NCBI GenBank assembly: GCA_902780635.1
Contig: CACZGH010000012.1
Location: forward strand, 40,173 to 104,172
Origin: an uncultured Prevotellaceae bacterium
GTDB lineage: Bacteria > Bacteroidota > Bacteroidia > Bacteroidales > Bacteroidaceae
Direction: 5' to 3'
DNA: 64,000 nucleotides
Position numbers and translations under genes: made by a program. Of this stretch, positions 16,751-25,185 are shown in pieces (the first letter of the stretch is position 1; each line of letters starts with the position of its first letter). The notes under the pieces are model-generated. The model ran no database searches, was not told the origin of the DNA, and was given only the letters and a program-made list of their open reading frames with translations.

Positions 16751-19138
16751 ATGAGACTGAGAATATTTTTGCTACATATCATGTTGGCTGCCTTTGTCTG
16801 TGTGACAGAGGTGGTGGCACAGTCGCGTACATTCACGCTACAGGGCAAAGTGAGCGATGAGGACAACAACCCTCTGGAACTGGCCACCGTGGCGGTGGTC
16901 AACCAGCAAAAGGTGACGTTCACCAACCTGAAAGGAGAATACAGCATGACACTGGCCAGCGCTGACAGCGTGGTTATCAGATATTCGATGGTGGGCTATC
17001 AGACCAAAACCCGGGTGCTGCGCAAGCCGCAAGGTAAACAGACCATCATCATCCAATTGCACAGCGATAACGAACTCGACGAACTGGTAGTGCTACAGCG
17101 CAGACGGCAGACTGGCCAGACCCAGGAACTGGACACCAAGGACATCAAGAACATGCCTTCGGTGGGCGGCAACGCGGTGGAGGAAATGATACAGGGTCAG
17201 GCAGGTGTGTCGACCCACAGCGAATTGTCATCGCAATACAACGTGCGTGGCGGCAGCTTCGATGAGAATAGTGTATATATAAATAATGTAGAAGTGTATC
17301 GCCCTTTCCTTGTGCGAAGCGGTCAGCAGGAAGGCCTGTCGGTCATCAACCCCGACCTGGTAGAGAAAATCAGTTTCTCTACTGGTGGTTTTGAGGCAAA
17401 ATACGGTGACAAGATGTCATCGGCCCTTGACATCACCTACAAACGTCCACAACGCACCGAGGGCAGCGTGTCGGCCAGTCTGCTGGGTGGCACTGCCTAC
17501 TTAGGATTGCACAGCAAAAAACTCACCTGGAGCAACGGGCTGCGCTATAAGACCAACCGCTACCTGCTCGGATCGATGGAGACAAAGGGTGAATACAACC
17601 CCAACTTCTTAGACTACCAGACTTACCTATGCTATACGCCCAACAAGCGGTGGACCTTGGACATCATCGGCAACGTGTCGGAAAACCACTACAATTTCAC
17701 ACCAGAGGACCGCGAGACCAACTTCGGCACGATGGAAAATGTGAAGAGTTTCAAGGTGTACTTCGACGGAAAGGAGAAGGACCTCTTCCGCACCTACTTT
17801 GGCATGGCCAGTCTGTCAAGGCACTTCACTCCCAACACAACCCTCTCGCTTATTGCATCAGCATTCTACACCAAGGAGCAGGAACAATATGACATCCAAG
17901 GCCAATACTGGCTCACACAGACTGAGACCAGCGAGAACTTAGGCGTGGGCACCTACATGGACCATGCTCGCAACTATCTGACTGCGCATGTGGAGACCTT
18001 CAAACTAGCCCTCGACCACAAGGCGGGCAAGCATGAGGTAAAAGCGGGCCTGACCTACAAAATAGAGCACATCGAAGAGAACAGCCGCGAATATGAAATG
18101 CGTGACTCTGCAGGCTACACCATGCCACACACAGGCAAAGACCTCTTTATGATTTACTCCCTCAACGCACGCAACGAACTCAATGCCAACCGCATAGAGA
18201 CCTATATACAAGACACTTACCGATGGACGAGCGCCAGTGAGGAGACCTTCTACACGCTCAACTACGGTGTGCGTTTCTCCCACTGGAATTTCAACCATGA
18301 GAGTCTGGCCAGTCCGCGTGCTTCGCTGAGCATCGTGCCAGCCTTCAACCATGACGTGACCCTGCGCTTCGCCACTGGACTATACTACCAGTCGCCTTTC
18401 TACAAAGAATTGCGCGACACGAGCACTGTGGACGGCATCACCTATGCCACCCTCAACCAGAAGATCAAAAGTCAGCGATCCATTCACTTCATCGGAGCAT
18501 TCGACTATCGTTTCAAGATGAAGGAGCAAAATTTCCGGTTCACTGCCGAAGCCTACTACAAAGCCATGTCCAACCTGGTGCCCTATAGCGTCAATAACGT
18601 GAAAGTGGTATACTACGGACAGAACGAGGCCACCGGACACGCAGCCGGTCTGGACCTCAAACTTTATGGCGAGTTTGTACCTGGTACAGACTCATGGGTA
18701 AGCCTCTCGGTGATGGACACGAAGATGAAACTGCATGGGCGCACTATTCCTATGCCGACAGACCAACGTTTTGCGCTGAGTCTGTTTTTCACCGATTACT
18801 TCCCCAACACCGAGCGATGGAAGATGTCGCTCAAACTGGCGTATGCCGACGGTCTGCCCTTCTCGGCGCCCCACCAGGGGATAGAAACCAACAACTTCCG
18901 CGCGCCCGCCTATAAGCGCGCCGACATTGGTATGAGTTTTCGTGCACTCGACAACGACAAGCACACGAAGAAGATGTGGTTGCGCAACATCTGGGTGGGG
19001 CTGGACTGCCTGAATCTCTTCGGCATCAACAACGTGAACTCCTACTACTGGATCACAGACGTGACCAACCAACAGTATGCTGTACCCAATTACCTGACAG
19101 GGCGGCAACTGAACGCAAGAGTATTGTTTGAGTTTTGA
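16751..19138 (+). CDS. TonB-dependent outer-membrane receptor
   Basis: 795-aa outer-membrane transporter. Signal peptide ends near VVAQ (residue 24). Residues 27-110 form a carboxypeptidase-regulatory-like domain (LQGKVSDEDNNPLELATVAV, MVGYQTKT), then a plug domain (KNMPSVGGNAVEEMIQGQAG, NVRGGSFDENSVYINNVEVY) and a 22-strand barrel ending in Phe (NARVLFEF). It lacks the long SusC signature and has no SusD partner next to it, so it is more likely a siderophore/cobalamin/oligopeptide-type receptor than a glycan importer. Ligand unknown. Confidence 0.92.
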   Translation: MRLRIFLLHIMLAAFVCVTEVVAQSRTFTLQGKVSDEDNNPLELATVAVVNQQKVTFTNLKGEYSMTLASADSVVIRYSMVGYQTKTRVLRKPQGKQTIIIQLHSDNELDELVVLQRRRQTGQTQELDTKDIKNMPSVGGNAVEEMIQGQAGVSTHSELSSQYNVRGGSFDENSVYINNVEVYRPFLVRSGQQEGLSVINPDLVEKISFSTGGFEAKYGDKMSSALDITYKRPQRTEGSVSASLLGGTAYLGLHSKKLTWSNGLRYKTNRYLLGSMETKGEYNPNFLDYQTYLCYTPNKRWTLDIIGNVSENHYNFTPEDRETNFGTMENVKSFKVYFDGKEKDLFRTYFGMASLSRHFTPNTTLSLIASAFYTKEQEQYDIQGQYWLTQTETSENLGVGTYMDHARNYLTAHVETFKLALDHKAGKHEVKAGLTYKIEHIEENSREYEMRDSAGYTMPHTGKDLFMIYSLNARNELNANRIETYIQDTYRWTSASEETFYTLNYGVRFSHWNFNHESLASPRASLSIVPAFNHDVTLRFATGLYYQSPFYKELRDTSTVDGITYATLNQKIKSQRSIHFIGAFDYRFKMKEQNFRFTAEAYYKAMSNLVPYSVNNVKVVYYGQNEATGHAAGLDLKLYGEFVPGTDSWVSLSVMDTKMKLHGRTIPMPTDQRFALSLFFTDYFPNTERWKMSLKLAYADGLPFSAPHQGIETNNFRAPAYKRADIGMSFRALDNDKHTKKMWLRNIWVGLDCLNLFGINNVNSYYWITDVTNQQYAVPNYLTGRQLNARVLFEF

Positions 19139-19192
19139 CCTAAAAATAACATATTTTTAGAATGATTATGTGGAGGTATTGATTTTATTTGC

Positions 19193-19200
19193 TAACTTTG
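19193..19200 (+). promoter_or_regulatory. -7 box upstream of methylmalonyl-CoA gene cluster
   Basis: TAACTTTG, about 65 bp before the epimerase ATG at 19265. Weak -33. Confidence 0.55.
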
Positions 19201-19264
19201 CACACGAATTGTAAAGACTGGCAATAACAAGACAACAATTTATGTTTCTTTAAATTATATTAAT

Positions 19265-19669
19265 ATGAAAATCTCACACATTGAGCACTTGGGCATTGCT
19301 GTTCCAAGTATCGAAGAAGCCCTTCCTTATTTCAAAGAAGTACTGGGCTTAGAGTGTTATGCAGTAGAAGTAGTGGAAGACCAGAAAGTGAAGACCGCCT
19401 TCCTGAAATGCGGAGAGGTGAAGTTGGAGCTGCTGGAGCCGACATCGCCAGAGAGCACCATCCAGAAATGGCTCGACAAAGGCGGACGCGGCGTTCACCA
19501 CGTGGCATTCTGCATTGAGGACGGCGTGGCCAACGCACTCGCTGAGTGCGACGAGAAAGGTGTGCGCCTGATTGACAAAGCCCCACGCAAGGGTGCTGAG
19601 AACCTGAATATCGCCTTCTTGCATCCGAAATCGACTTGTGGTATCCTGACTGAGTTGTGCGAACACTGA
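19265..19669 (+). CDS. mce: Methylmalonyl-CoA epimerase
   Basis: Vicinal-oxygen-chelate enzyme interconverting (R)- and (S)-methylmalonyl-CoA in the succinate-propionate pathway, 134 aa. Metal ligands are visible: His in HIEHLGIAVPS, Glu in KLELLEPT, His in GRGVHHVAFCIED, and the C-terminal GILTELCEH. First gene of a cluster with the carboxyltransferase and biotin carrier. Confidence 0.93.
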   Translation: MKISHIEHLGIAVPSIEEALPYFKEVLGLECYAVEVVEDQKVKTAFLKCGEVKLELLEPTSPESTIQKWLDKGGRGVHHVAFCIEDGVANALAECDEKGVRLIDKAPRKGAENLNIAFLHPKSTCGILTELCEH

Positions 19670-19671
19670 TA

Positions 19672-19764
19672 ACAATTCACAATTGACAATTCACAATTGA
19701 CAATTCATAGGCGCATATAGTTCAAGCAACTTGTCAACCCGTCAACTTGTCAATTTGTCAACTA
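19672..19764. repeat. Intergenic word repeats
   Basis: Tandem copies of TTCACAATTGACAA (19676-19706) followed by ACTTGTCAAC/CCCGTCAAC units (19727-19763), the latter shared with 12556-12595. No gene. These repeats lie between mce and mmdA without an obvious terminator, so the two genes may still be co-transcribed. Confidence 0.65.
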
Positions 19765-19777
19765 ACAAAAAACAATA

Positions 19778-21343
19778 ATGAGCAAACAATTAGAGAAAAT
19801 CAAAGCCCTTGTCGCAAAGCGCGAACAGGCACGTCTTGGTGGTGGCGAGAAAGCCATCGAAAAACAGCACGCACGTGGTAAATACACCGCACGTGAGCGT
19901 ATTGACATGCTGCTCGACGAAGGCAGCTTCGAGGAGTTTGACATGTTCAAACTGCACCGCTGCACCAACTTCGGTATGGAGAAGAAACAGTACTTCGGCG
20001 ACGGTGTCGTGGCTGGTTCTGGTACAATCGACGGCCGTTTGGTCTACATCTTCGCACAAGACTTCACCGTCAACGGCGGTTCTCTCTCTGAGACAATGGC
20101 TGAAAAGATATGCAAGGTGATGGATATGGGTATGAAGATGGGTGCCCCCGTCATTGGCATCAACGACTCTGGTGGCGCACGTATCCAGGAGGCTGTCAAC
20201 GCTCTGGCCGGCTATGCCGAAATCTTTGAGCGCAACATCCTCGCTTCGGGTGTGATACCACAGATTTCAGGTATCTTTGGTCCCTGTGCCGGTGGTGCTG
20301 TCTACTCCCCCGCCCTCACCGACTTCACCCTCATGATGGAGAATACCTCGTACATGTTCCTCACCGGCCCCAAAGTGGTGAAGACCGTGACTGGCGAGGA
20401 CATCGACCAGGAACACCTCGGCGGCGCCTCTGTACACTCCACCAAGAGCGGTGTGACCCACTTCACCGCCTCCACAGAGGAAGAGGCTCTGGAAATGATC
20501 AAGACCTTGATGAGTTACATCCCCTCCAACAACATGGAGGAAGCCCCACGCAAGGAGTGCAACGACCCCATCGACCGCAAAGAAGACCTGCTCAACGAGA
20601 TACTTCCCGACGATCCCAACATGGCTTACGACATGTACAAAGTGATCGGTGCCATCACCGACAATGGCGAGTTCTTCGAGGTGCAGCCTAAATTTGCTAA
20701 AAACATCATCGTGGGCTTCGCACGCTTCAACGGACAGAGTGTGGGTATCGTGGCCAACCAGCCCAGCTGCTACGCTGGTGTGCTTGACGTGAACGCCAGC
20801 CGCAAGGGTGCCCGTTTCGTACGTTTCTGCGATGCTTTCAATATTCCTATCGTCAGCCTCGTCGACGTGCCAGGATTCCTGCCAGGCACTGGCCAGGAGT
20901 ACAACGCCGTGATTCTGCACGGAGCACAGTTGCTCTATGCTTACGGAGAGGCTACCGTGCCCAAGGTGACGATCACCCTGCGCAAGAGCTACGGTGGAAG
21001 TCACATCGTGATGGGCTGCAAGCAGCTGCGTACTGACCTCAACTATGCATGGCCCAACGCCGAAATCGCCGTGATGGGTGCATCAGGAGCCGTTGCAGTG
21101 CTCTGTGCCAAGGAAGCTAAGGCTAAGAAAGATGCTGGAGAGGACGTGAAAGCATTCCTCGCAGAGAAGGAGGAAGAATACTCCGAGCTCTTCGCCAATC
21201 CATATCAGGCAGCCAGATATGGCTACATCGACGATGTGATTGAGCCGCGCAACACTCGCTTCCGCATCTGCCGCGCACTGGCCCAGTTGGCCACTAAGCG
21301 CCAGAGTCTGCCCGCCAAGAAGCATGGCAACATACCGATGTAA
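19778..21343 (+). CDS. mmdA: Methylmalonyl-CoA carboxyltransferase/decarboxylase alpha subunit
   Basis: Carboxyltransferase subunit (521 aa) of the biotin-dependent acyl-CoA carboxylase family: transfers the carboxyl group between methylmalonyl-CoA and biotin, giving propionyl-CoA. Both crotonase-like halves are present, with [13 protein letters not shown] (N-terminal oxyanion site), [31 protein letters not shown] and the C-terminal [29 protein letters not shown]. Family methylmalonyl-CoA decarboxylase alpha and propionyl-CoA carboxylase beta are hard to separate by eye; context with a small delta-like protein favours the decarboxylase type. Confidence 0.92.
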   Translation: MSKQLEKIKALVAKREQARLGGGEKAIEKQHARGKYTARERIDMLLDEGSFEEFDMFKLHRCTNFGMEKKQYFGDGVVAGSGTIDGRLVYIFAQDFTVNGGSLSETMAEKICKVMDMGMKMGAPVIGINDSGGARIQEAVNALAGYAEIFERNILASGVIPQISGIFGPCAGGAVYSPALTDFTLMMENTSYMFLTGPKVVKTVTGEDIDQEHLGGASVHSTKSGVTHFTASTEEEALEMIKTLMSYIPSNNMEEAPRKECNDPIDRKEDLLNEILPDDPNMAYDMYKVIGAITDNGEFFEVQPKFAKNIIVGFARFNGQSVGIVANQPSCYAGVLDVNASRKGARFVRFCDAFNIPIVSLVDVPGFLPGTGQEYNAVILHGAQLLYAYGEATVPKVTITLRKSYGGSHIVMGCKQLRTDLNYAWPNAEIAVMGASGAVAVLCAKEAKAKKDAGEDVKAFLAEKEEEYSELFANPYQAARYGYIDDVIEPRNTRFRICRALAQLATKRQSLPAKKHGNIPM

Positions 21344-21363
21344 TCAGACTAAATATCAAGAAG

Positions 21364-21522
21364 ATGGCAAAAACAAACAACGAAGTGTATGCTGCCATTG
21401 CTATGGCCCTGCACGAATTTAAGGGCAATAATGTGCACGACAAGGAGGCTGATATCATCACGATCAAGCCGCACCACTCGGATTGGAACGCGCACTTCCT
21501 GACCACCACTCAGCATCCTTAA
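21364..21522 (+). CDS. Small decarboxylase delta/OadG-like tail protein
   Basis: 52-aa protein between the carboxyltransferase and biotin carrier genes (21 bp after the former). Sequence features: EVYAAIAMALHEF, DKEADIITIKPHH, SDWNAHFLTTTQHP. This pattern resembles the cytoplasmic C-terminal tail of OadG/MmdD subunits (AIAxAL ... VITIKR ... SPW), but the membrane anchor is missing. In the Na+ pumps that tail links the carboxyltransferase to the membrane subunits; here it could only act as a soluble assembly factor. Assignment to this family is inference from pattern and position; expression is supported by its place in the operon. Confidence 0.7.
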   Translation: MAKTNNEVYAAIAMALHEFKGNNVHDKEADIITIKPHHSDWNAHFLTTTQHP

Positions 21523-21587
21523 GAGTCCATCATTATATCCCGTATCCAAGTGGGTCAAAGGCCCACACATCAAACCAACAACAAGTT

Positions 21588-22019
21588 ATGAACACATATA
21601 AATATATCATCAACGGAACAAAATACGAGGTTGCCATCAGCGACGTCGTAGATAACGTAGCCTCTGTGACGGTCAACGGTGAAGACTACAAAGTGGAGAT
21701 GGAGCCAGAGGCCGTGCCGGAGAAGAAGAAAGTGGTAGTGAAGACCGGGGCACAGAAACAAGAGGCTCCCGCTGAGTCTGCTGCTTCCGCCGGACCTGTG
21801 AACACCAACAACGCACTGAAAGCTCCTCTGCCTGGCGTGGTGACCGAAATCAAGGTGGCCGTGGGCGACGAGGTGAAAGTAGGCGACGTGGTACTGGTGC
21901 TGGAGGCTATGAAGATGGCCAACAACCTGGAGGCTGAGAAAGACGGCAAGGTGACCGCCATACTCGTCACTCAAGGTGCCAGTGTGATGGAAGACACACC
22001 ATTAGTGGTGATTGAGTAA
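21588..22019 (+). CDS. Biotin carboxyl carrier subunit
   Basis: Biotinyl-domain protein of 143 aa that carries the carboxyl group for the adjacent carboxyltransferase. The C-terminal domain has KAPLPGVVTEIKVAVGDEV and the biotinylation motif LEAMKMANNLEAEK; the Lys of EAMKM is the modified residue. A hydrophilic N-terminal part (MNTYKYIINGTKYEVAISD) is typical of MmdC/PCC carriers, followed by an Ala/Pro linker. The frame is open further upstream, but ATG 21588 gives the family N-terminus. Last gene of the cluster; terminator at 22108-22146. Confidence 0.92.
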   Translation: MNTYKYIINGTKYEVAISDVVDNVASVTVNGEDYKVEMEPEAVPEKKKVVVKTGAQKQEAPAESAASAGPVNTNNALKAPLPGVVTEIKVAVGDEVKVGDVVLVLEAMKMANNLEAEKDGKVTAILVTQGASVMEDTPLVVIE

Positions 22020-22107
22020 AAACGACTCTATTCCGGAAAACATACTATTCTGGAAAATCCAGAGAGTCTGGAATATCTGGAAAACCGGACTCATCTAAAA
22101 CCCATCC

Positions 22108-22146
22108 ACGGAGGGCGAACGCTGTTCGCCCTCCGTTAATTTTTCT
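22108..22146 (+). terminator. Intrinsic terminator after biotin carrier gene
   Basis: Thirteen-bp perfect stem ACGGAGGGCGAAC (22108-22120) with its complement 22124-22136, three-base loop, then TAATTTTTCTT. Confidence 0.85.
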
Positions 22147-22219
22147 TAACAAGAGAGCCGAAAATTTTAAAAATTGTCTCGATTACCACATGAATCCTAA
22201 ATTAAACGTAAAGGATGGC

Positions 22220-22248
22220 TTGTATGTGGGATTTTTTTCGTAACTTTG
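22220..22248 (+). promoter_or_regulatory. Promoter of glycogen synthase gene
   Basis: TTG at 22220-22222, 18-bp spacer, TAACTTTG at 22241-22248; start about 22255, close to the ATG at 22279. Confidence 0.7.
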
Positions 22249-22278
22249 CATGTCACACCATTATAACCCAACTTTAAG

Positions 22279-23082
22279 ATGGCCAAAAAGATACTTTTCA
22301 TCAATCAAGAGATCACACCATACGTGCCGGAGAACGAGATGTCTGTCATGGGCAAGATGCTTCCACAGTACATGCAGGAGCGTGGATGCGAGATACGCAC
22401 TTTCATGCCCAAATGGGGCACCATCAACGAGCGCAGAGGGCAGTTGCATGAGGTGATACGCCTGTCGGGCATGAACCTCATCATCGACGACACAGACCAC
22501 CCACTCATTATCAAGGTTGCCTCCATCCCCGTATCAAGAATTCCCGTCTACTTCATTGACAATGACGACTATTTCCAGAAGCGCCAAATGATAGAAAACG
22601 AGCTTGGCGAGGAATACCCCGACAATGGTGAGCGTGCCATCTTCTTTGCACGCGGCGTGCTTGAGACAGTGAAAAAGCTACGCTGGGCACCAGACATCAT
22701 TCACTGTCAGGGCTGGATGAGTGCCGTGGTACCCATCTATATCAAGACAGCCTATCATGAGGAGCCCTGGTTTGCCAACACCAAGGTGGTGACATCGCTT
22801 TTCACCAAGCAGCTGAAAAACGACCTAGGTACGAATTTCAAGAAATGCCTGGAATACCGTGAAGCCAAAAGCACCCTGCTCGAGTCATACAAAGACGACT
22901 TCGATTTCATCGAGCTGGGCAAACTGGCCATTGACTACTCCGACGGTATCGTAGAGGCTGGCACAGAGGTCAACCCTCTGCTTATGGAGTATGCCAAGGA
23001 GAAAAACCTGCCTATCCTCCCTTATCCCGGTAGCGAGGACTACGCTGACGCCTACCGCGCATTCTATGACGAGATAGGATAA
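22279..23082 (+). CDS. GT5-type glycogen/starch synthase, N-terminal-domain form
   Basis: Glycogen synthase-like protein of 267 aa. It corresponds to the N-terminal Rossmann half of GT5 enzymes (ILFINQEITPYVPENEMSVM, RTFMPKWGTINERR, IIHCQGWMSAVVPIYI) and lacks the C-terminal GT-B domain with the nucleotide-sugar site. This half-length form is widespread in Bacteroidales and is normally found next to DUF4270, as here. Whether it has synthase activity, acts with a second protein, or has another role is not known to me. Followed after 33 bp by the DUF4270 gene. Confidence 0.85.
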   Translation: MAKKILFINQEITPYVPENEMSVMGKMLPQYMQERGCEIRTFMPKWGTINERRGQLHEVIRLSGMNLIIDDTDHPLIIKVASIPVSRIPVYFIDNDDYFQKRQMIENELGEEYPDNGERAIFFARGVLETVKKLRWAPDIIHCQGWMSAVVPIYIKTAYHEEPWFANTKVVTSLFTKQLKNDLGTNFKKCLEYREAKSTLLESYKDDFDFIELGKLAIDYSDGIVEAGTEVNPLLMEYAKEKNLPILPYPGSEDYADAYRAFYDEIG

Positions 23083-23115
23083 GGGATATAGAAACGAAAA
23101 AACTATTATCAGATC

Positions 23116-24579
23116 ATGAAATACAGATATCTGACAGGATGTATAGCCACGCTTGTCGTGGCTATGTCCTTTGTTGCATGTGACGAGACGACAGAGACGA
23201 TCGGCGCCTCGCTGACAGACCAGGTAGACCACTTGGAGGTGGCCGCTGCCGTGTTTGATGTCAACTCACGCTCTGTTGCCGTCGACTCAGTGGTGGCCAG
23301 AACCACTACGGGCTATCTGGGTCGAATCAAGGACCCTGAGACCGGCGCCTACATCACGGGCGACTTCATGACACAGTTCAACTGTCTGGAGGGTTATTCG
23401 CTCACCAATATCGACAGTGTGGCCAGCCGCGATGCCGAAGGGAAAGTCATAGCAGACAGCTGTGAGGTAAGGCTGTTTTTCACCAGCTATTATGGTGACT
23501 CACTGGCCAACATGAAGCTAAAAGTCTACGAGATGGACAAGCCCATGGTAGAGAGCATTTCCTACTACAGCGACTTTGACCCCATCGAGCAAGGAATGAT
23601 ACGTCATGACGGCTTGGGCATTCAGAAAAGCCAGTCATATACGCTTGTCAACATGGCAGAGTATGACGAGAAGAAGACCAGCAGTGAATATATCAACAAT
23701 ATCTGCGTTCGACTCAATGACCCCTATACCGACAAAAACGGCGTCACATACAACAACTTCGGCACCTATCTCATTCGCACCTATTATGCCCACCCAGAGT
23801 ATTTCAACAACTCTGTGACCTTTAGAAACCATGTCTTGCCAGGTTTCTTCTTCAAGATGACTGGTGGACTGGGCAGCATGGCATACGTGACGGCGCCGCA
23901 GCTCAACGTCTATTACCGTCTATATGTCAAAGGGACGGACAGTATCGCCAGCAGGCTGACCTTGTTCAACGGCACCGAGGAGGTACTTCAGACCACCACC
24001 GTGACCAACGACAAAGCGACCATCCAGCAACTGGTCAACGACAACAGTTGCACCTATATCAAGAGTCCTTCGGGCATCTTTACCGAACTGACGCTTCCCG
24101 TGGACGAAATCTGTGCTGGACATGAGAACGACACTATCAACACTGCCAAGATTGTGCTCTCACGCATCAACAATGACCATCAGTCAGTGTACAGCCTTCC
24201 TGCTCCCACAACCCTGCTGATGATTGAGAAAGACAGTGTGAACTCTTTCTTTGAGAATGGCAAACTCGCCAACTACAAACAATCATTTCTCACCACCTAC
24301 AGTTCTTCGACCAACAACTATTCTTTCAACAATATCGCAGCACTTATCTCTACGATGTACGATCAGAAAATGGAAGGGATGAAGAGCGACCCCAACTGGA
24401 CAGTGAAGCATCCCAACTGGAACAAAGTGCTCATTGTGCCGGTAAAAACCACTTATACTACTTATAATCAGTCGTCGATACTGACCAACGTATCGAATGA
24501 CATGTCGCTCACCAGCACCCGTTTGGTGGGTGGAAACACCAAACTACAAATCAGTGTGATTTATAGTAAGTTTAAGTAA
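23116..24579 (+). CDS. DUF4270 family lipoprotein
   Basis: 487-aa outer-membrane or surface lipoprotein. The N-terminus ends in a lipobox (VAMSFVACDE, Cys near 22), followed by TETIGASL, the typical start of DUF4270 proteins. The rest is beta-rich (for example VEVRLFFTSYYGDSLANMKLKVYE, TAKIVLSRIN). Function is unknown; families with this domain are confined to Bacteroidota. It probably shares a transcript with the glycogen synthase-like gene. Confidence 0.88.
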   Translation: MKYRYLTGCIATLVVAMSFVACDETTETIGASLTDQVDHLEVAAAVFDVNSRSVAVDSVVARTTTGYLGRIKDPETGAYITGDFMTQFNCLEGYSLTNIDSVASRDAEGKVIADSCEVRLFFTSYYGDSLANMKLKVYEMDKPMVESISYYSDFDPIEQGMIRHDGLGIQKSQSYTLVNMAEYDEKKTSSEYINNICVRLNDPYTDKNGVTYNNFGTYLIRTYYAHPEYFNNSVTFRNHVLPGFFFKMTGGLGSMAYVTAPQLNVYYRLYVKGTDSIASRLTLFNGTEEVLQTTTVTNDKATIQQLVNDNSCTYIKSPSGIFTELTLPVDEICAGHENDTINTAKIVLSRINNDHQSVYSLPAPTTLLMIEKDSVNSFFENGKLANYKQSFLTTYSSSTNNYSFNNIAALISTMYDQKMEGMKSDPNWTVKHPNWNKVLIVPVKTTYTTYNQSSILTNVSNDMSLTSTRLVGGNTKLQISVIYSKFK

Positions 24580-24619
24580 GGTGACAGGTTGAAAGATGGC
24601 AGGTTTGAGGAGATAAGAT

Positions 24620-24748
24620 ATGGCAGACAATTATTTAGAGAAACGGCGCGAAGACTATGAGCGGCAGAAGGCCAACTGGGAACGAAAGAAAAAACATCTG
24701 CCGCCTCTCGGCAGAAAGCCACAGCGCCCTGACGACGAATCTCTGTGA
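24620..24748 (+). CDS. Small conserved charged protein (42 aa)
   Basis: Open frame from ATG 24620 to TGA 24746-24748. It begins MADNYLEKRREDYERQK and has a basic middle (WERKKKHL) and a Pro-rich, acidic end. It sits 40 bp after the DUF4270 gene on the same strand. Short proteins starting MADNYLEKR occur widely in Bacteroidales (sometimes misnamed dehydrogenase) as far as I recall; function unknown. Probably helical and cytoplasmic. Confidence 0.65.
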   Translation: MADNYLEKRREDYERQKANWERKKKHLPPLGRKPQRPDDESL

Positions 24749-24800
24749 ACTTATCATCTCCCCTCTTTCGGAGGCTTCTATCTATTGATTAATCCATGTA

Positions 24801-24844
24801 CCTCCCCCGACCCCTCCTCCAAGGAGTGGTCGGGGGAGGTTTTT
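24801..24844 (+). terminator. Strong GC-rich terminator hairpin
   Basis: Twelve-bp stem CCTCCCCCGACC (24801-24812) with complement 24828-24839, then five T. The same word family (CCTCCCC ... GGGGAGG) recurs at 26770-26800 and 26925-27052. Confidence 0.8.
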
Positions 24845-24845
24845 A

Positions 24846-24880
24846 AAAAACCGGCAGAATGTATCTCTACATCCTGCCGG
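24846..24880 (-). terminator. Hairpin oriented as a minus-strand terminator
   Basis: CCGGCAG (24851-24857) pairs with 24874-24880, plus inner TGTA/TACA. On the minus strand the stem is followed by TTTTTT, so it would end a leftward transcript. A possible promoter for such a transcript is the TATATTTG box complementary to 25008-25015. Confidence 0.55.
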
Positions 24881-25090
24881 TGAACTATAATTCAACTCTC
24901 TCAAATGTTAATTCCACGATGTCCTTATTGTGCGGAGCACTAATCTTTTCACCTTATAAAAAACGTGTTCTATTGAAAGATTCAAACGTCATGCCTAACT
25001 TTTGTTGCAAATATAAAGAGAAAAAGTGGTCAATCGTCAAAAAAAACACATAAATCCCTTCAATTGGCAATTTTTTTTGATTTAAATCAA

Positions 25091-25118
25091 TTGTTTTGTT
25101 TGTTTTTTATTATTTTTG
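25091..25118 (+). promoter_or_regulatory. Promoter of C4-dicarboxylate transporter gene
   Basis: TTG at 25091-25093, 17-bp spacer, TATTTTTG at 25111-25118; leader of about 60 nt before ATG 25186. Confidence 0.65.
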
Positions 25119-25185
25119 CACAAGAAAGACATAGATTAGGGGAAAACCTTGAAATCTACTATACTAATTCATAAACATCTACCTT

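Noticed and set aside
24859-25053. 64-codon plus-strand frame before dcuB
   Set aside because: It starts inside a hairpin, has no promoter or neighbour, and its composition is not protein-like.
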